From Phycisphaeraceae bacterium (GTDB lineage: Bacteria; Planctomycetota; Phycisphaerae; Phycisphaerales; Zrk34): a stretch of 11,169 nt of DNA. A program made the position numbers and the translations under genes. Shown here piece by piece: positions 1 to 6,278 of this stretch. The stretch spans positions 1-11,169 of the forward strand of contig JANQJT010000211.1 in the NCBI GenBank assembly GCA_028281485.1, read 5' to 3'. Within the stretch, counting starts at the first letter, position 1, and each line of letters opens with the position of its first letter. The notes below the pieces were generated by a model. It saw nothing but the letters and a program-made list of their open reading frames with translations, was not told the DNA's origin and did no database searches.

Positions 1-97
1 CTGCCACGCGCCCGGAGCGCTGGATCGGCTGCGCGACGCCGGCGACGCGTCGGACCTCTACGCCAAGCTCTGCGAGGAGGACGCGCGTCATGGCTGA
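1..97 (+). CDS. 3' end of an upstream gene, possibly a PTS EIIA-type domain (partial)
   Basis: An open frame (codons starting at position 2) enters from the left edge and ends at TGA 95-97. It gives about 31 C-terminal residues, ending L-C-E-E-D-A-R-H-G. It overlaps the ATG of the next gene by 8 bp, which indicates translational coupling. The tail has the pattern 'ALDRLRDAGDASDLYAKL', resembling the last helix of EIIA-Ntr/PtsN-type domains (a short run of residues, then 'sAeELyalL'). EIIA-like domains often sit near cation antiporters, so the context fits. The tail is too short to be decisive: the frame and coupling are well supported, the family is a guess. Confidence 0.5.
   Translation, partial: CHAPGALDRLRDAGDASDLYAKLCEEDARHG
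74..80 (+). promoter_or_regulatory. Shine-Dalgarno sequence of the P-II-like gene
   Basis: GAGGAGG lies 9 bp upstream of the ATG at 90. It is a strong ribosome binding site inside the end of the preceding gene, and it supports 90 as the true start. Confidence 0.7.
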
Positions 98-443
98 TCA
101 GGCCGAGCGCAAAAAACTCGTCATCATCATCCTCAGCGAGCCGGAGCTGGTCGACGATCTGCTTACGGGCTTTCTGGACATCGGTGTGCCCGGCGCCACG
201 GTGCTGGAGTCCAAGGGCATGGGGTCGATCATCAAGCAGGAGATGCCCATCTTTGCGGGCCTGGCGAGTCTGTTTTCCGAACAGACCGGCAGCCGCATGA
301 TCATGTCCGTGATGCCCGAGTCGGTCATCGAGTCGATGTTTGAGCTGGTTGAAGAGATGGTCGGGCAGGTCGACGAAGACAACAGCGCGATCTGTGTGAC
401 GCTGCCGGTGGATGAGCTTCGCAGCATCCGCCGCGGCAAGTGA
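90..443 (+). CDS. P-II-like (GlnB-fold) small regulatory protein
   Basis: This is a 117-aa soluble protein. Its layout matches the ferredoxin-like P-II fold: strand at residues 8-17, helix 18-31, strand 36-41 followed by S-K-G-M-G and a loop to about 60, strand 69-75, helix 78-92, and strand 99-107 ending 'TLPVDEL'. The 'VLESKGMG' and 'TLPVDE' segments are what I remember from a group of P-II-like proteins found beside cation antiporters. The classical GlnB features are missing: there is no T-loop tyrosine for uridylylation and no G-D-G-K-I nucleotide-binding B-loop (here D-E-D-N-S-A-I). It is therefore unlikely to be a standard nitrogen sensor. It overlaps the upstream gene and lies 24 bp before a two-gene antiporter set, so a role in gating or sensing for that transporter is inferred. 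The ligand is unknown. Confidence 0.75.
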   Translation: MADQAERKKLVIIILSEPELVDDLLTGFLDIGVPGATVLESKGMGSIIKQEMPIFAGLASLFSEQTGSRMIMSVMPESVIESMFELVEEMVGQVDEDNSAICVTLPVDELRSIRRGK

Positions 444-455
444 TCTTACCGTTCT

Positions 456-464
456 GGAGAGAAG
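456..464 (+). promoter_or_regulatory. Shine-Dalgarno sequence deciding a TTG start
   Basis: GGAGAGAAG precedes the TTG at 468. It supports a TTG start here, because no ATG or GTG in the right frame is as well placed. Confidence 0.6.
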
Positions 465-467
465 CGT

Positions 468-1862
468 TTGACGCTGCTTGCGGCCGCATCTGAATCGAGC
501 ACGGGGCTCCGCATCCTCCTGGGGCTTGCGGTGCTGGTGGCGTTGGCGCTGGCCGGTTCGAGCCGGAGCGTGTTGCCGCTGCGCAAGAGCCCGATCGGCA
601 AGATCCTCATGACCGGCGGGTGGGTGTCGGTGGGGATCGGTTTGATCCTCGGTCCCGGCGTGATCGGGTTGCTCGATCTGGAACACGTGATGGTGCTGCG
701 TCCGCTGGTGCTGTTCTGTCTGGGGTGGGTGGGGCTGATGGTGGGGCTGCAGCTGCGCATGGAGCTGCCGAAGATGCTACCGGCGCGGACGTGGCGCGCG
801 GTCGCGGCCGACAGCGTGATCTGCATGATCGTCCTGGGCGCGGTGGCGTTTGCGATCCTCAGCTACGGCATGCGCGGCGTGGTCGAACACCTGGGCATGG
901 AGCACCACGTCACGGCGGTCATCCTTGCGGGCGTGCTTGCGGCCAGCGGGATCGGCTGGTCGGCCGAGACGCGGAGCATCGTGGGCAATCGCCCGCACCT
1001 GAAGAAGGCGGCCGGGGCGCTGCGCGTGGTGTCGGGCATGTCGTCGATCGTCGCTGTGCTGGTCTACGGCGTTCTTTTCATGCTGATCCCGCACGGCGAC
1101 CTGATGCGCGAACCCGAGGCGCTGACGAGGCTGCTGCCGACGTTCGGCATCGGTTTGACCGTGTCGCTGACGATCGCGGTGGTGTGCGGCCTGCTGGGCT
1201 TTTGGATGATGACGATCGCGGGGCGCGGCAACAGCGAGTTCCTGGTGGTGTTGCTCGGGCTGGTGGCGCTGTTCGCGGGTGCGGCGGCGATGATGGGGGC
1301 GTCGGCGCTGTTCGTGGGGATGTGCGTGGGTGTGGTGATCGTCAACATGCCCGGCAAGACGCTGATGAAGTTTCAGCGGGTGATCCTCGAAGCCGAACAC
1401 ACGATCGCGATGGCGCTGATGCTGACGGCGGGCGTGCTGGCCGATCCGTTTCTCACTTGGTGGATGTGGGGCTTGGTCCTGGCGCTGGTGGCGGCGCGCA
1501 TGCTGGTCAAGACATCGATCAGCCGACGCGAACTGGTGCAGATGGAACCGAGTGCTTCGAACACCGCTGTGACGGTCGGGCCGCTGCGCCAGGCGCCGCT
1601 GGGCATCGCCATGGCGACGGGCTTTGGCATCTCCGTGCACGCGGTCGCCACCGACGAGGCGATCAATCACACCATCGACGGCTCGCTGATCACGGGAAAC
1701 CAGCTGGTGATGATCGTGGTGATGGTCGGGTTGTTGAGCGAGTTCTCGCCGCTGGTGAGCCGCATGATCCACCCGGAGCGGTGGGTGGTGTCGCGCGACG
1801 AAGACGCGGGCGATCAGGTGATCACCACGGACGATGTCCCCGCTGCAGAGGGAACGGAGTAA
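468..1862 (+). CDS. CPA2-type cation:proton antiporter homologue lacking the TM5 aspartate (subunit A)
   Basis: This is a 464-aa polytopic membrane protein with about 11-13 hydrophobic segments. It starts at TTG with a good ribosome binding site. CPA2 hallmarks are visible: the TM3 motif G-L-Q-L-R-M-E-L (residues 93-100, like the Kef 'GLEL'), a TM4 stretch with A-A-S-G-I-G-W-S (158-165), and a long segment at 255-297 (from 'GNSEFLV' to 'VGMCVGV') matching the 'Gls..lGaFlaG' region of Kef/NapA proteins. R344 and K348 sit in the predicted TM10. The position equivalent to the catalytic N-D, Q-D or D-D pair in TM5 reads M-S-S (191-193), with no acidic residue in that helix. It may be inactive alone, or a partner of the next gene, whose start is 4 bp beyond its stop. 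The C-terminus is a short acidic cytosolic tail with no RCK (TrkA-N) domain. Substrate cannot be told. Confidence 0.8.
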   Translation: MTLLAAASESSTGLRILLGLAVLVALALAGSSRSVLPLRKSPIGKILMTGGWVSVGIGLILGPGVIGLLDLEHVMVLRPLVLFCLGWVGLMVGLQLRMELPKMLPARTWRAVAADSVICMIVLGAVAFAILSYGMRGVVEHLGMEHHVTAVILAGVLAASGIGWSAETRSIVGNRPHLKKAAGALRVVSGMSSIVAVLVYGVLFMLIPHGDLMREPEALTRLLPTFGIGLTVSLTIAVVCGLLGFWMMTIAGRGNSEFLVVLLGLVALFAGAAAMMGASALFVGMCVGVVIVNMPGKTLMKFQRVILEAEHTIAMALMLTAGVLADPFLTWWMWGLVLALVAARMLVKTSISRRELVQMEPSASNTAVTVGPLRQAPLGIAMATGFGISVHAVATDEAINHTIDGSLITGNQLVMIVVMVGLLSEFSPLVSRMIHPERWVVSRDEDAGDQVITTDDVPAAEGTE

Positions 1863-1866
1863 GCCG

Positions 1867-3237
1867 ATGCGGATCGTGTTTTGTTGGGTGCTGCTGCTGG
1901 CCGCGTGCTACCTGGTTGACCAGTTGGGAGACCAGGTCGCCAACGTGGTGCGGTTGGACTACATCAGCGTGGCGATGAACGTGGGGCTTTTGATGTTGGG
2001 GGCGTGGCTGTCGGGGTTGATGGTCGCGCGTGTGGGGCTGCCGCGTGTGAGCGGGTATCTGTTGTTCGGCCTGCTGGTCGGGCCGTTCGCGCTGAACCTG
2101 ATCGACGACAAGCAGGGCGAGGGGCTGCGGTTCGCCGGCGACCTGGCGGTTTCGTTGATCGCGCTGACCGCGGGCGGCGAGATGAACTGGAACTGGCTGA
2201 AGGATCAGATCGGCAAGCTGTTCACCATCGCGGGCGTCGTGATCGTGGTGGTGTGGGTGGGTGTGAGCGGGGTGGTGTACGTCGGCAGCGCGTGGATCCC
2301 GTTCTTGGCCGAGCAACCCGACGCGGTGCGCGTTGTCGCGGCGGTGCTGATCGGTGTGATCGCGGCGGCGAACAGCCCGGCGATCGTGATGGCGGTGATC
2401 AACGAGTCCAACGCCGAGGGGCCGGTCTCGCGGACGTCGCTGGCGGTGACGATCTGCAAGGACATGGCGATGGTGGTGGTGTTCGCGGCGACGATCACGC
2501 TCTGCCGCGTGATGGTTGATGACAGCGCGAGTCTGTCGGGCGGATTTCTTTTGGCGGTCGCCGTGCAGTTGATCGGTTCGCTGGCGGTGGGCGCAGCGAT
2601 CGGCGCGGCGATGGCGTTGTACGTCCGTGGCGTCGGGGCGCACCTGGTGGTGTTCATCATCGGGTGTTGCATGCTGATTGCGCTGGTCGGTGAGCAGGCG
2701 TTTACCGTGGGCGGTCAGAGCATCCACTTCGAGCCGCTGCTGATGGGTCTGGCGGCGGGGCTGATCATGGAGAACCTGTGGAGCGAGGTGACCGATCCGT
2801 TGTTCCACGAGATCGAGTCGGTGAGCCTGCCGGTGTTCTGTCTGTTTTTCGGCGCCGCCGGGGCGCAGCTGCAACTGGGCGTGTTCGGTGAATGGCGTGT
2901 GCTGGTGGTGTTGCTGATCCTGGTGGCGGTGCGCTTGGCGACGGTGTGGGGATCGTGTGTGATCGCGGGGCGGATGGTCAAGCTGGACAAGGCGTGGCGG
3001 GGGCGGTTGTGGCTGGGGTTTGTGCCGCAGGCGGGCGTGGCGCTGGCGCTGGTGTTGCTGAGCGAGAAGGCGTTGGGCGACGCCGAGTGGGTGCAGGAGA
3101 TGAAGGCGCTGCTGCTGGGGATGGTGGCGGTGAACATGTTGCTGGGGCCGTTGGGCCTGCGCTGGGCGCTGGCGCGCAGCGGCGAGGTCGATGCGCGCAA
3201 GCCCGCCTCGGCCGGTGTGACCACGTCGACCGCGTGA
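1867..3237 (+). CDS. CPA2-type cation:proton antiporter (subunit B)
   Basis: This is a 456-aa polytopic membrane protein of the Kef/NapA-like CPA2 family. The ATG at 1867 is preferred over the in-frame ATG at 1834, because GGAG at 1856-1859 is correctly spaced and 1834 lies inside the upstream gene. The classic TM2 motif 'LPRVSGYLLFGLLVGPF' is at residues 58-74. TM4 carries A-A-A-N-S-P-A-I (166-173), followed by 'INE' (178-180). TM5 carries I-C-K-D-M-A (196-201): D199 is the likely ion/proton carboxylate, but the residue before it is Lys (198), where Asn, Gln or Asp is usual. R356 lies in predicted TM10 and 'GFVPQAGVALAL' (394-405) matches the TM12 signature. The start is 4 bp after the upstream antiporter stop, so the two are translated together. 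There is no RCK domain. The two proteins are only distantly alike, so this is not a recent duplication. A heterodimer is inferred. Confidence 0.85.
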   Translation: MRIVFCWVLLLAACYLVDQLGDQVANVVRLDYISVAMNVGLLMLGAWLSGLMVARVGLPRVSGYLLFGLLVGPFALNLIDDKQGEGLRFAGDLAVSLIALTAGGEMNWNWLKDQIGKLFTIAGVVIVVVWVGVSGVVYVGSAWIPFLAEQPDAVRVVAAVLIGVIAAANSPAIVMAVINESNAEGPVSRTSLAVTICKDMAMVVVFAATITLCRVMVDDSASLSGGFLLAVAVQLIGSLAVGAAIGAAMALYVRGVGAHLVVFIIGCCMLIALVGEQAFTVGGQSIHFEPLLMGLAAGLIMENLWSEVTDPLFHEIESVSLPVFCLFFGAAGAQLQLGVFGEWRVLVVLLILVAVRLATVWGSCVIAGRMVKLDKAWRGRLWLGFVPQAGVALALVLLSEKALGDAEWVQEMKALLLGMVAVNMLLGPLGLRWALARSGEVDARKPASAGVTTSTA

Positions 3238-3272
3238 TCTCTCTGACTACGGTTTAATCGCGACGGACCGGA
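3238..3272. other. Convergent intergenic gap, no clear terminator
   Basis: These 35 bp separate the convergent antiporter operon and nhaA. Only a weak CGGT...ACCG inverted match is visible, with no U-tract on either strand, so I see no convincing intrinsic terminator. Transcripts may run into each other or end by Rho. Confidence 0.5.
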
Positions 3273-4697
3273 TCAGCGGGATGGCTTGTCCTTCACGCCG
3301 AGCACGGCGCCGAGGATGATCGCGATGATGCTGATGCCGCCTGAGAACAGGGCGCCCATCTTGGCCGCGTCCTGGCTGTCACCCGGCGGGAAGGCTTGGC
3401 CGCAGACGAACAGCGCGACGGTCAGACCGATCGCGGCGACGATGCTGGCGACCAGCAGGTGCTTGAACTTCATCCCGTCGGGCAGGGGGAAGCCGACGAG
3501 CATGCCAATACCACCGAAGCCCGCGATGCCGACGATCTTGCCGACCAGCAGCGAGAGGAAGATGATCCAGGTCAGGTTGTTCAGTGCGCCGAAGGCGACG
3601 CCGGCGTTGGCGAAGGCGAAGAAGAACAGACCGAAGTCGACGGGGAGCTTGAGCTGGTGCTCGAAGGTTTCCAGCGGGCTGTGTTGGTGGCCGTGCTTCT
3701 CGCGAGCTTCGTAGTCGGCTTCCTCTTCGAACATGCCCACGTCACGGGCGGCCGACGGCAGGAAGGGGACGATGGGGATCAGCGCCAGGGCCGGGTGGAG
3801 GTGGGCGGAGTACAGGCCCCACCAGCTGAACGCGCCGCCGACGAGGATGTAGGGGATCCAGTTCTGCACGTTCATCTTGCGCAGGGCGTAGGAGACGACC
3901 ATGCCGGGGACGATCCAGATGGTGTTAAACCACTCGGTGGGCATCTCGGGGTTGGGATAGCCGAAGGCGATGATGCCCAGGCCGATCGCGTCGTCGGCCA
4001 CGGCCAACAACAGCAGGAAGCTGATGGCGGGGTGTCCGTTGCCGAAGATCATGCGCGCCACCAGCCACGCCAACGCGATATCCGTGGCGGTCGGGATGCC
4101 CCAGCCCTTGCCCCACTCGGTCGCGGGGTCCATGCCCGGTTTACCCATCATGTAATTCAAAGCGAAGAAGACACCGACGGGCCCGAGCACGCCCCCGAGC
4201 GTCGCCAGCAGCGGGTTGATCGCCTTGCTCGGCGGGTTGAGCGGACCGCCGGGCAGCACGGCCTCGACGATCTCCTTGGCGGCGATGCCGAAGAACAAGA
4301 CCATGAAGATGTCGTTGATGAGGAAGTGGAGCGTGATGTAGTAGGCCCAGCCGTATTTCTTCTTGGCGTCCTTGCCGTGGGGGACGTGGAACCCGTCGTG
4401 GTGATGCTCGGCCGCGGCCTGAACGTCGGCTACGGTTTCGTCGTGGTCAGTGTGATGAGCGTGGTCGGCATGGTCGGCGTGTTCTTCGGCGGCCGGAGCG
4501 TGCTCACCGGCTTCCTCGGCGTGCTCGGTGGCGTGGTGTTGCTCAAGGTCTTCGAACGCCTTGTCCCAATGCGTCACGGGCACGTCGACGAGGATCTTGT
4601 AGGTGTCGGGCGCGACGTTGGCGACGATGAGTGCCACAAAGACGCCGACGATGAGGGGGATGGACCATTCCTGTAACAGGTTGATTGCGGTGCGCAT
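3273..4697 (-). CDS. nhaA: Na+/H+ antiporter NhaA with His-rich periplasmic insertion
   Basis: This is an inner-membrane electrogenic antiporter of 474 aa (E. coli NhaA has 388) that exports Na+ or Li+ in exchange for protons. All key residues are present: T-A-T-D-I-A-L with D206 (equivalent to E. coli D133), A-D-D-A-I-G-L with D235-D236 (D163-D164), and L-L-V-G-K-I-V-G with K387 (K300). The 'FAFANAGV' motif is at 359-366. The extra length is mostly one insertion between TM1 (about 11-30) and TM2 (about 118-140). Residues 51-107 hold 15 histidines with many Asp and Glu. By E. coli topology this loop faces the periplasm. A second small His cluster (334-338, H-G-H-Q-H) lies in a later loop. The gene starts 97 bp after queG on the same strand and is convergent with the CPA2 pair. 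The ATG is the only good start; its ribosome binding site is weak. Confidence 0.95.
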   Translation of the reverse strand: MRTAINLLQEWSIPLIVGVFVALIVANVAPDTYKILVDVPVTHWDKAFEDLEQHHATEHAEEAGEHAPAAEEHADHADHAHHTDHDETVADVQAAAEHHHDGFHVPHGKDAKKKYGWAYYITLHFLINDIFMVLFFGIAAKEIVEAVLPGGPLNPPSKAINPLLATLGGVLGPVGVFFALNYMMGKPGMDPATEWGKGWGIPTATDIALAWLVARMIFGNGHPAISFLLLLAVADDAIGLGIIAFGYPNPEMPTEWFNTIWIVPGMVVSYALRKMNVQNWIPYILVGGAFSWWGLYSAHLHPALALIPIVPFLPSAARDVGMFEEEADYEAREKHGHQHSPLETFEHQLKLPVDFGLFFFAFANAGVAFGALNNLTWIIFLSLLVGKIVGIAGFGGIGMLVGFPLPDGMKFKHLLVASIVAAIGLTVALFVCGQAFPPGDSQDAAKMGALFSGGISIIAIILGAVLGVKDKPSR

Positions 4698-4720
4698 GGG
4701 TCTGCTCGCTCTTGATTAAG

Positions 4721-4733
4721 TCCGCGTTGCGGA
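4721..4733. repeat. Small inverted repeat in the nhaA leader
   Basis: TCCGC-GTT-GCGGA is a perfect 5-bp stem with a 3-nt loop, lying 24-36 bp upstream of the nhaA start. It would form a small hairpin near the 5' end of the message. Confidence 0.45.
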
Positions 4734-4735
4734 GG

Positions 4736-4741
4736 TTTATA
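4736..4741 (-). promoter_or_regulatory. Possible -10 element for nhaA
   Basis: On the minus strand this reads TATAAA, 5 of 6 to consensus, in an AT-rich island of a GC-rich window. It would start the transcript about 30 nt before the nhaA ATG. No good -35 is seen at 16-18 bp, so the call is tentative. Confidence 0.35.
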
Positions 4742-4768
4742 CCCTTTATTCGGCCCAATGAGGGCATA
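4738..4768. repeat. Inverted repeat upstream of nhaA
   Basis: TATACCCT at 4738-4745 and AGGGCATA at 4761-4768 can pair over 8 bp with one G-T type pair and a 15-nt loop. It overlaps the possible -10 box, so it could be an operator or a leader stem-loop. There is no T-run after it on the minus strand, so it is not a terminator of queG. Confidence 0.4.
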
Positions 4769-4794
4769 CAAAATAGACAGGAGGCCGATAAGGT

Positions 4795-5832
4795 TCAAAC
4801 CCTGGTGGCGAGCACGATTTTCGCCGTCTCGCGGACCATCGGCGATTCGTCGGGATTGGTAGCGATGCGTTCGACGCGTTCCCGCAAATGGGGGTGGTCG
4901 TGTTGGCGCAGGTGATTGCCGGCCACGATCAGCGCGTTGCGCTTGATCATGTCGAGCTTCGCACGCTTCATCGCCGAGCGCGTGAACGCCTGTCGGCGTG
5001 CGTCTTCGTCCCAATCGAGCACCTCGGCGATGGGTAAATTGGCGCGGTGTCGCTCGTAACCCCTTGGTGGAACGGGTGGTGGGGGAGCCTTGGCGACATA
5101 GGGACAGACGTCCTGACAGATGTCGCAGCCGTACAGCCAGTCGCCGATGGCTTCGTGGAACTCAGGGGCGATGGGGCTGCGGTGTTCGATGGTGAGGTAG
5201 CTGATACACCGGGTGGCGTCGACGGAGCGGGGGGTGATGGCGTCGGTGGGGCAGGCGTCGATGCATCGGGTGCACGAGCCGCAGCGGTCGGTGGCGGGCG
5301 GGTCGGCGGGCAGGGCGAGCGTGGTGACGATTTCACCGAGCATGATGTGTGAGCCGAGGGATTGGCTGAGGGTGAGGGTGTGTTTGCCGACCCAGCCGAG
5401 GCCGGCCCGCTGGGCGTGTTCGCGCTCGAGCAGGGGGGCGGTGTCGACGCAGACCTTGAACCGCTCGTCGGGGTGTTGATCGCGCAGCGCGTCGGCGAGC
5501 TGGAACAGGCGTTTTTTCATCACCTTGTGGTAATCGCTGACCTGGGCGTAGCGCGCGATGCGGCCGAGTGGAGGATCGGAAGTGAGTTCGGTGGGCGCAG
5601 CGGGGAGCCGGTCGGCGACGCAGATGATCGATCGCGCACCGGGCAGCAGCGCGGTCGGGTCCAGGCGTTTGTCGACGTGGTTGGTCAGCCAGGTCATGTC
5701 GCCGTGCTTGCCGGCTTCGAGCCAGTCGTGCAGCGCATCGGTGTAGTTCGAGGGCGCAGCGTCACAGATGCCGCAGTCGGCGAAGCCGAGCTCGGCGGCG
5801 AGCGCGTGAATGTCACGGGTCGGGTCGGACAC
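4795..5832 (-). CDS. queG: Epoxyqueuosine reductase QueG
   Basis: QueG carries out the last step of tRNA queuosine synthesis, reducing epoxyqueuosine to queuosine with cobalamin and two [4Fe-4S] clusters in the cytosol. With a GTG start at 5832 the protein has 345 aa, near the usual size. 'VCVDTAPLLERE' (127-138) contains the family's conserved Asp (D130), followed by 'AGLGWVGKHT' (143-152). The cluster ligands are C184, C187, C190 and C194 (C-G-S-C-T-R-C-I-D-A-C-P), plus C209, C236, C239 and C243 (G-C-D-I-C-Q-D-V-C-P), which makes eight. The C-terminal 70 residues look like the HEAT-type tRNA-binding repeats of QueG. The frame is open to an ATG at 5952, but that would lie inside queD and encode non-family sequence. 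TTG 5838 is an alternative start. No Shine-Dalgarno is visible. It follows queD by 23 bp. Confidence 0.95.
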   Translation of the reverse strand: MSDPTRDIHALAAELGFADCGICDAAPSNYTDALHDWLEAGKHGDMTWLTNHVDKRLDPTALLPGARSIICVADRLPAAPTELTSDPPLGRIARYAQVSDYHKVMKKRLFQLADALRDQHPDERFKVCVDTAPLLEREHAQRAGLGWVGKHTLTLSQSLGSHIMLGEIVTTLALPADPPATDRCGSCTRCIDACPTDAITPRSVDATRCISYLTIEHRSPIAPEFHEAIGDWLYGCDICQDVCPYVAKAPPPPVPPRGYERHRANLPIAEVLDWDEDARRQAFTRSAMKRAKLDMIKRNALIVAGNHLRQHDHPHLRERVERIATNPDESPMVRETAKIVLATRV

Positions 5833-5855
5833 GCCCAACAGTTTACCGCGTGGGG

Positions 5856-6218
5856 TTATTCGCCGCGGTAGTGGCAGGCGGAGGTGCAGGTCTCGTGGAT
5901 GACGATCTCGTCGAGCAGGGGCAGCGTGGGCTTGAGCCGATCCCATATCCACCGTGCCAGCATCTCGGCGGTGGGATTCTCCAGGCCCTCGATGTCGTTG
6001 AGCAGGTAGTGGTCGAGCTGCTTTTCGATGGGGGCGAAGGCTTGCTTGATGTCGCCGTAGTCGATGAGGAAGCCGTCGTCTTCGGGCACGTCACCGGCGA
6101 CGATCACGTCGACGTGGAACGAGTGGCCGTGCAGGCGGCGGCACTTGTGGCCCTCGGGAAACGTCGGCAGCCAGTGGGCGGCTTCAAACGAGAAGGATTT
6201 GGAGAGCTTGACGTACAT
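5856..6218 (-). CDS. queD: 6-carboxy-5,6,7,8-tetrahydropterin synthase QueD
   Basis: QueD converts 7,8-dihydroneopterin triphosphate to 6-carboxytetrahydropterin, the first committed step toward 7-deazaguanines. The protein is 120 aa, the normal family length, and resembles E. coli QueD along its whole length as I remember it. The zinc ligands are H15 (F-E-A-A-H), H30 and H32 (L-H-G-H). The catalytic Cys is C26 (G-H-K-C). The Asp-His pair is D69-H70 (L-D-H-Y). The substrate-binding Glu is E109 in 'HETCTSACHYRGE' at the C-terminus. The ATG gives the expected N-terminus (M-Y-V-K-L-S-K-S-F-S-F-E-A-A-H). It lies 60 bp downstream of queE and 23 bp upstream of queG, with no strong ribosome binding site. 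Confidence 0.97.
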   Translation of the reverse strand: MYVKLSKSFSFEAAHWLPTFPEGHKCRRLHGHSFHVDVIVAGDVPEDDGFLIDYGDIKQAFAPIEKQLDHYLLNDIEGLENPTAEMLARWIWDRLKPTLPLLDEIVIHETCTSACHYRGE

Positions 6219-6278
6219 GGCGGGGGTGTGGCTCTGCGTTTGTAACGGGTGTCGATGCCAAGTCGAGCATTGTAACAG
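6219..6278 (-). other. Short queE-queD spacer
   Basis: These 60 bp lie between queE and queD. They contain two copies of TGTAAC (6241-6246 and 6271-6276). On the minus strand TACAAT could serve as a -10 for an internal promoter, but no matching -35 is visible. Otherwise I see nothing here. Confidence 0.3.

Noticed and set aside
620..1978. Long plus-strand open frame of 452 codons overlapping the first antiporter gene
   Set aside because: It is Arg-, Gly- and Asp-rich low-complexity sequence typical of a shadow frame in GC-rich DNA. The overlapping frame has clear CPA2 motifs.
1822..2874. Minus-strand frame of 350 codons across both antiporter genes
   Set aside because: It is His-, Gln- and Arg-rich, has no domain pattern and lies antisense to well-supported membrane proteins.
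3251..3271. CGGT...ACCG as a bidirectional terminator between the convergent genes
   Set aside because: The stem is only 4 bp with a 13-nt loop, and there is no T-run on either strand.
3396..4676. Plus-strand frame of 426 codons opposite nhaA
   Set aside because: It is antisense to a clear NhaA and its acidic, Val- and Gly-rich sequence is the mirror of nhaA codon use.
5833..5952. Longer QueG start at an ATG (5952)
   Set aside because: It would overlap queD by about 100 bp, and the added residues do not resemble QueG. GTG 5832 gives the family length.
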